Shown here one piece after another: positions 60,996 to 64,000 of a stretch of DNA of 64,000 nt. The stretch lies in the NCBI GenBank assembly GCA_037126765.1, contig JBBCBC010000034.1, forward strand, positions 20,396,691 through 20,460,690. Reading direction: 5' to 3'. Each line of letters opens with the position of its first letter. Position 1 is the stretch's first letter. This stretch comes from Stenogyne calaminthoides (taxonomy: Eukaryota > Streptophyta > Magnoliopsida > Lamiales > Lamiaceae). Position numbers and translations under genes: made by a program. Below the pieces are notes generated by a model that did not search any database, was not told the DNA's origin, and saw nothing but the letters and a program-made list of their open reading frames with translations.

Positions 60996-63827
60996 ACGTA
61001 TTGGAGAATGGAAAGTTATAAAGGTCGAACCAATGCCAGCAAGTATTTGAACATTTGAAGGAGTATCTGGCCTATGCGAGAGTAGTTTCCAAGTACCGAA
61101 AAAGCTCAACTTAAACTTGGCCGCATACGAATATACGATCAGTGCAGTGTTAGTTCAAATAGAAAACAAGGAGAAATAGTCGGAATATTATGTCAAACAG
61201 TCTTTAAGAGACGCCGAGCTCAGGTACCTGCCCATTGAGAAGCTGGCTTACGCCCTAGTTGTTAGCGTGCGAAAACTTAGGCCATATTTCTTCTATCATC
61301 AAGTAGAAGTACTTACAACCTTCCCATTGATAAAATTCTTGAGTGACTAGATTCCGTGGGATGATTGCTTAAATGGTCCATTGAGCTAGGACAGTTCGAC
61401 ATCTTGTACGCATCCCGAATTAAAATCAAAGAGAAGGCACTCGCCAGCTTTATAGTCGAGTTAACCTTCAAGCAGGGACCACGTAAGGTTGCCAATTTAC
61501 CATGAAAGATGCACGTGGTAGGGGCCGGAATCATCCTTTTCAGTCCGTAAAATCAGGTATTCATCTCATTAATCCGTTTAGACTTCCAAGCCACAAACAA
61601 CAAGGCCGAATACAAAGTGCTCATCGTGGTATTTCGCATGGCAACATCAATAAGAGTTTTCCAACTCCAAGTTCTTAGTGGCTCACAGCTAATTGTAAGA
61701 AAAATCCACGAGGAGTATGAGACAAATGGTGAGAAGATGCGAGATACCAAGCTCTCGTGGCCAAATTAATACAACGGTTTAGGCAGGTCCACGTGGACAA
61801 GGTCCCTAGGATGGAAAATACCAAGGTCGACACTCTCGCTCGCCTGGCTACTTCAGAGGGGGCTGCCGAGTTTGACAGTGTTAGCATAACCCGAATGATG
61901 CCCCCGTCGAATGACGAGAATGAGATGTACTATGTGGATAGTGGCGAGTCGACAAGCAGGATATAACCGGTCAAAATTAATTCCTCTAGAATGGGGTTCT
62001 CCCTGAAGATAGGATCTAGGCGAGCCGACTTCGACTGAGGTCGGCCAGGGACACTTTAATTAAATATATTTTATATAAGAAAGGGTTCTCGCTCCCATTA
62101 TAAAATGTTTGGGTAAGAACGAAGCTGAGTCCGTCCTCGCTGAGATCCACAAGGGGATTTGTGGAAATCACATTGGCGAACACGCCCTAGCCTTTAAGAT
62201 ACTGCGACGTGGGTATTTCTAACCAAGTTTGAAAAAGACACGGTTGCATATGCCCGATCCTACGCTCATTGTCAGCAGTTTGTAACGATCATACACAGCC
62301 CTCCTAAGCACCTCATTGGTCTTTAGTCCATGGCTTTTCGTGAAATGGGGAATCGGCCTGATCTGACCATTCCTACCTGGATAAGAGAGTGTGAAATTTA
62401 CAGTGGTCGCAATAGACTACTTCATGAAATGGGTTGAGGCCGAACCCCTAGCCAAGATCACATGCAATTAGATGAGCGAGTTCGTTTGGAAGAATATCAT
62501 CTACCAATTTGGAATCCCACACATGATTGTTACCGATAATGGTAAACAGTTCGACAATGTATATTTACACAATTAGTGCGCGCGATACGGTATAAGAAGA
62601 TACTTTTCAACACCCTATCACCCCTAGTCCAACGGTTAGGTGGAAGCTGTAAATAAGATAATAAAGTACGCTTAAGGCCCAATTAGACAGCCTGAAAGAA
62701 AATTGGGCAGACAAGCTGCCAACGGTACAATAGTCGTAATGAACGACATATCGATCGGCGATCAAGGAAACACCCTTTGCCATGGCCTATGGAATGGAAG
62801 CAGTCTTACTTGTCGAGCTCAGTGAGCCAAGCTACCGAGTAGCCACCTACAACAATGAAACTAATGGTCAGGCGCAAGCGGCAGAGCTCAACCTTCTGGA
62901 AGTAAGGAGGATAGAGGCCGACCTTAGGAACACAACTTGTAAGCAATGGTCAGAGAAGAATTAAACCTCGAAGGTCAAGCTCCGTGACTTCAAAGGGGGC
63001 GGCCTCGTCCTGAGTAAAATATTTGCCCCAAACACAAGACTGTTTGGTGCCATCTGGGTAGGACCATTTCGGGTCACAAGGAAATTACCGAATGGAGCTT
63101 ACGAGCTCAAAGAGATGGATGGAAATGCGTTCAAGTACCCATGGAACGCAAGCAATTTGACGAAATACTACCCAAAGATTAAAAAAAAAACATGGGTAGT
63201 AATGGTGTACGCATAAAGACAAGCCACGAGCTCGGGCTGCCACAAAAGGATTTTGCTTTGTAGGCATACACAATCAGGTCAAATCATAGATACAACATTC
63301 GAGAGAAAAATCGGTGGTTCCCAAAATATCTGCCACTAATCAAGTCCGGTAAAATCTATAACAACGACACACATCAACCTGTTACCAGCCTAGCCTACAC
63401 ACTCCGAGAAATCATGTCAAACAACTTGAACAATCAACACGTCCCATAACACCTATAAATAAGAGTGGATTGGAGGAGAGTAAGAAATTTCCCAGAGATG
63501 CAGTTTTAGTGAGAGAAAGTGTGTGGGAGAAAGGCAAATCCCTAGTTCTCTGTCACGCAAGGATGGGTCCTGATGCGACCTCAGTCTACCACCCCACGAG
63601 GCCGCCAAATATTAAAAGCGGCCACATAAATAAGATCGATGACCACTATGGAGAAATGGTCAATGGTTGGAACTCTCCTTGCTAAGATCGACGACCAATC
63701 CGGTCGTGCAGGATCTAAACCTATCGTAAATGAAGCTGAGTTCATCCTCGCTGAGATCCACGAGAGGATTTGTGGAAATCACATGGGCGACCACGCCCTA
63801 GCCTTTAAGACACTGAGACGTGGGAAA
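60996..63827 (+). pseudogene. decayed Ty3/gypsy pol 3' fragment and LTR-like tail (R6)
   Basis: Counterpart of R1. The reverse transcriptase end (CQQVFEHLKEYLA-type, 61030-61070) is intact here where R1 is damaged. The RNase H end is 61757-61966. Integrase Asp residues are in VVAIDYFMKWVEAEP (near 62420) and IVTDNGKQFDN (near 62535). The third acidic residue lies in VEAVNKIIK (near 62645), just after a stop. The C-terminal part is 62782-62964, ending near 63175 with a stop changed relative to the sister copies. The LTR-like tail has a TATA at 63451-63460. As in R1, an extra piece of internal pol (63730-63827) is fused after the leader, directly before segment P. Confidence 0.8.
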
Positions 63828-64000
63828 GAGATACAAAATTATCAATAAAAAAACTGAAAACACCAATTAATAATCTGAAAAAAAAAATCAACTAAAAATA
63901 AAAAATAAATTGAATTAAAAAAATCAATTAAACCTAAATAAACTATGAAAAATATTAAAAAGTCAAATAAAATTTAAAAACGAATTAAATTAAAAAAAAA
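63828..64000. repeat. start of the next palindrome segment P
   Basis: Same as 5308-5480: AT-rich arm sequence directly following the pol fragment. It shows that the duplication continues beyond the window. Confidence 0.75.

Overview
The window is AT-rich eudicot-type nuclear DNA. The evidence is plant thionin gene copies with spliced exons, plant-type CACTA, Mutator-like and Ty3/gypsy elements, and no compact or operon-like coding. Almost nothing here is single-copy. It is a mosaic of a few segments duplicated directly and inversely, then broken by deletions and transposon insertions.

Recurring segments, left to right (names are mine): thionin locus T (copies T1 at 241-630, T2 at 20229-20807, T3 at 46427-46898, T4 at 58776-59165); its flanking unit S (about 460 bp, over ten copies); R, the 3' part of a decayed non-chromoviral Ty3/gypsy pol (2466-5307, 9835-9890 remnant, 14057-17060, 17085-19290 inverted, 21622-22400 inverted, 47511-50150, 60996-63827); P, a large palindrome (complete at 23816-33120 and, in the other orientation, at 51691-58655; partial at 5308-8703, 11811-14057 and 43775-45700; restarting at 63828); and U, a unique-looking 0.8-1 kb segment (10851-11810, 33121-34090 inverted, 50946-51690). 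The first 5.46 kb returns almost unchanged at 58536-64000, so the window appears to span about one period of a 58.5 kb direct repeat.

Younger insertions can be ordered. A 1.45 kb Mutator-like element with about 290-bp terminal inverted repeats and a perfect 9-bp target duplication sits in one arm of the palindrome, and empty sites exist elsewhere in the window. One palindrome copy also carries a gag-protease LTR element with a 536-codon open frame and an arrangement suggesting a head-to-tail dimer sharing an LTR (29169-31835). At 34132-43754 transposons are nested: a CACTA end with CGAGGG-type subterminal repeats (A), a second CACTA element (B, 35418-43754) carrying a 13-exon, probably broken gene with a C48/Ulp1-like protease tail, and inside B a truncated chromodomain Ty3/gypsy element (C, 35791-38955).

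The only host-type genes recognised are the thionins. T1 and T4 keep an open signal-peptide/thionin exon and the second exon but have lost the third exon. T3 keeps exons 2 and 3 but only the end of exon 1. T2 has all three regions but a scrambled exon 1. No copy in the window is complete. I found no clear novel biological system. The most unusual signals are the palindromic architecture, the progressive exon loss of the thionins, the demonstrable Mutator-like element, and a stretch (about 14.87-15.80 kb) that looks like two unrelated collinear sequences woven together, which may be an assembly artefact.
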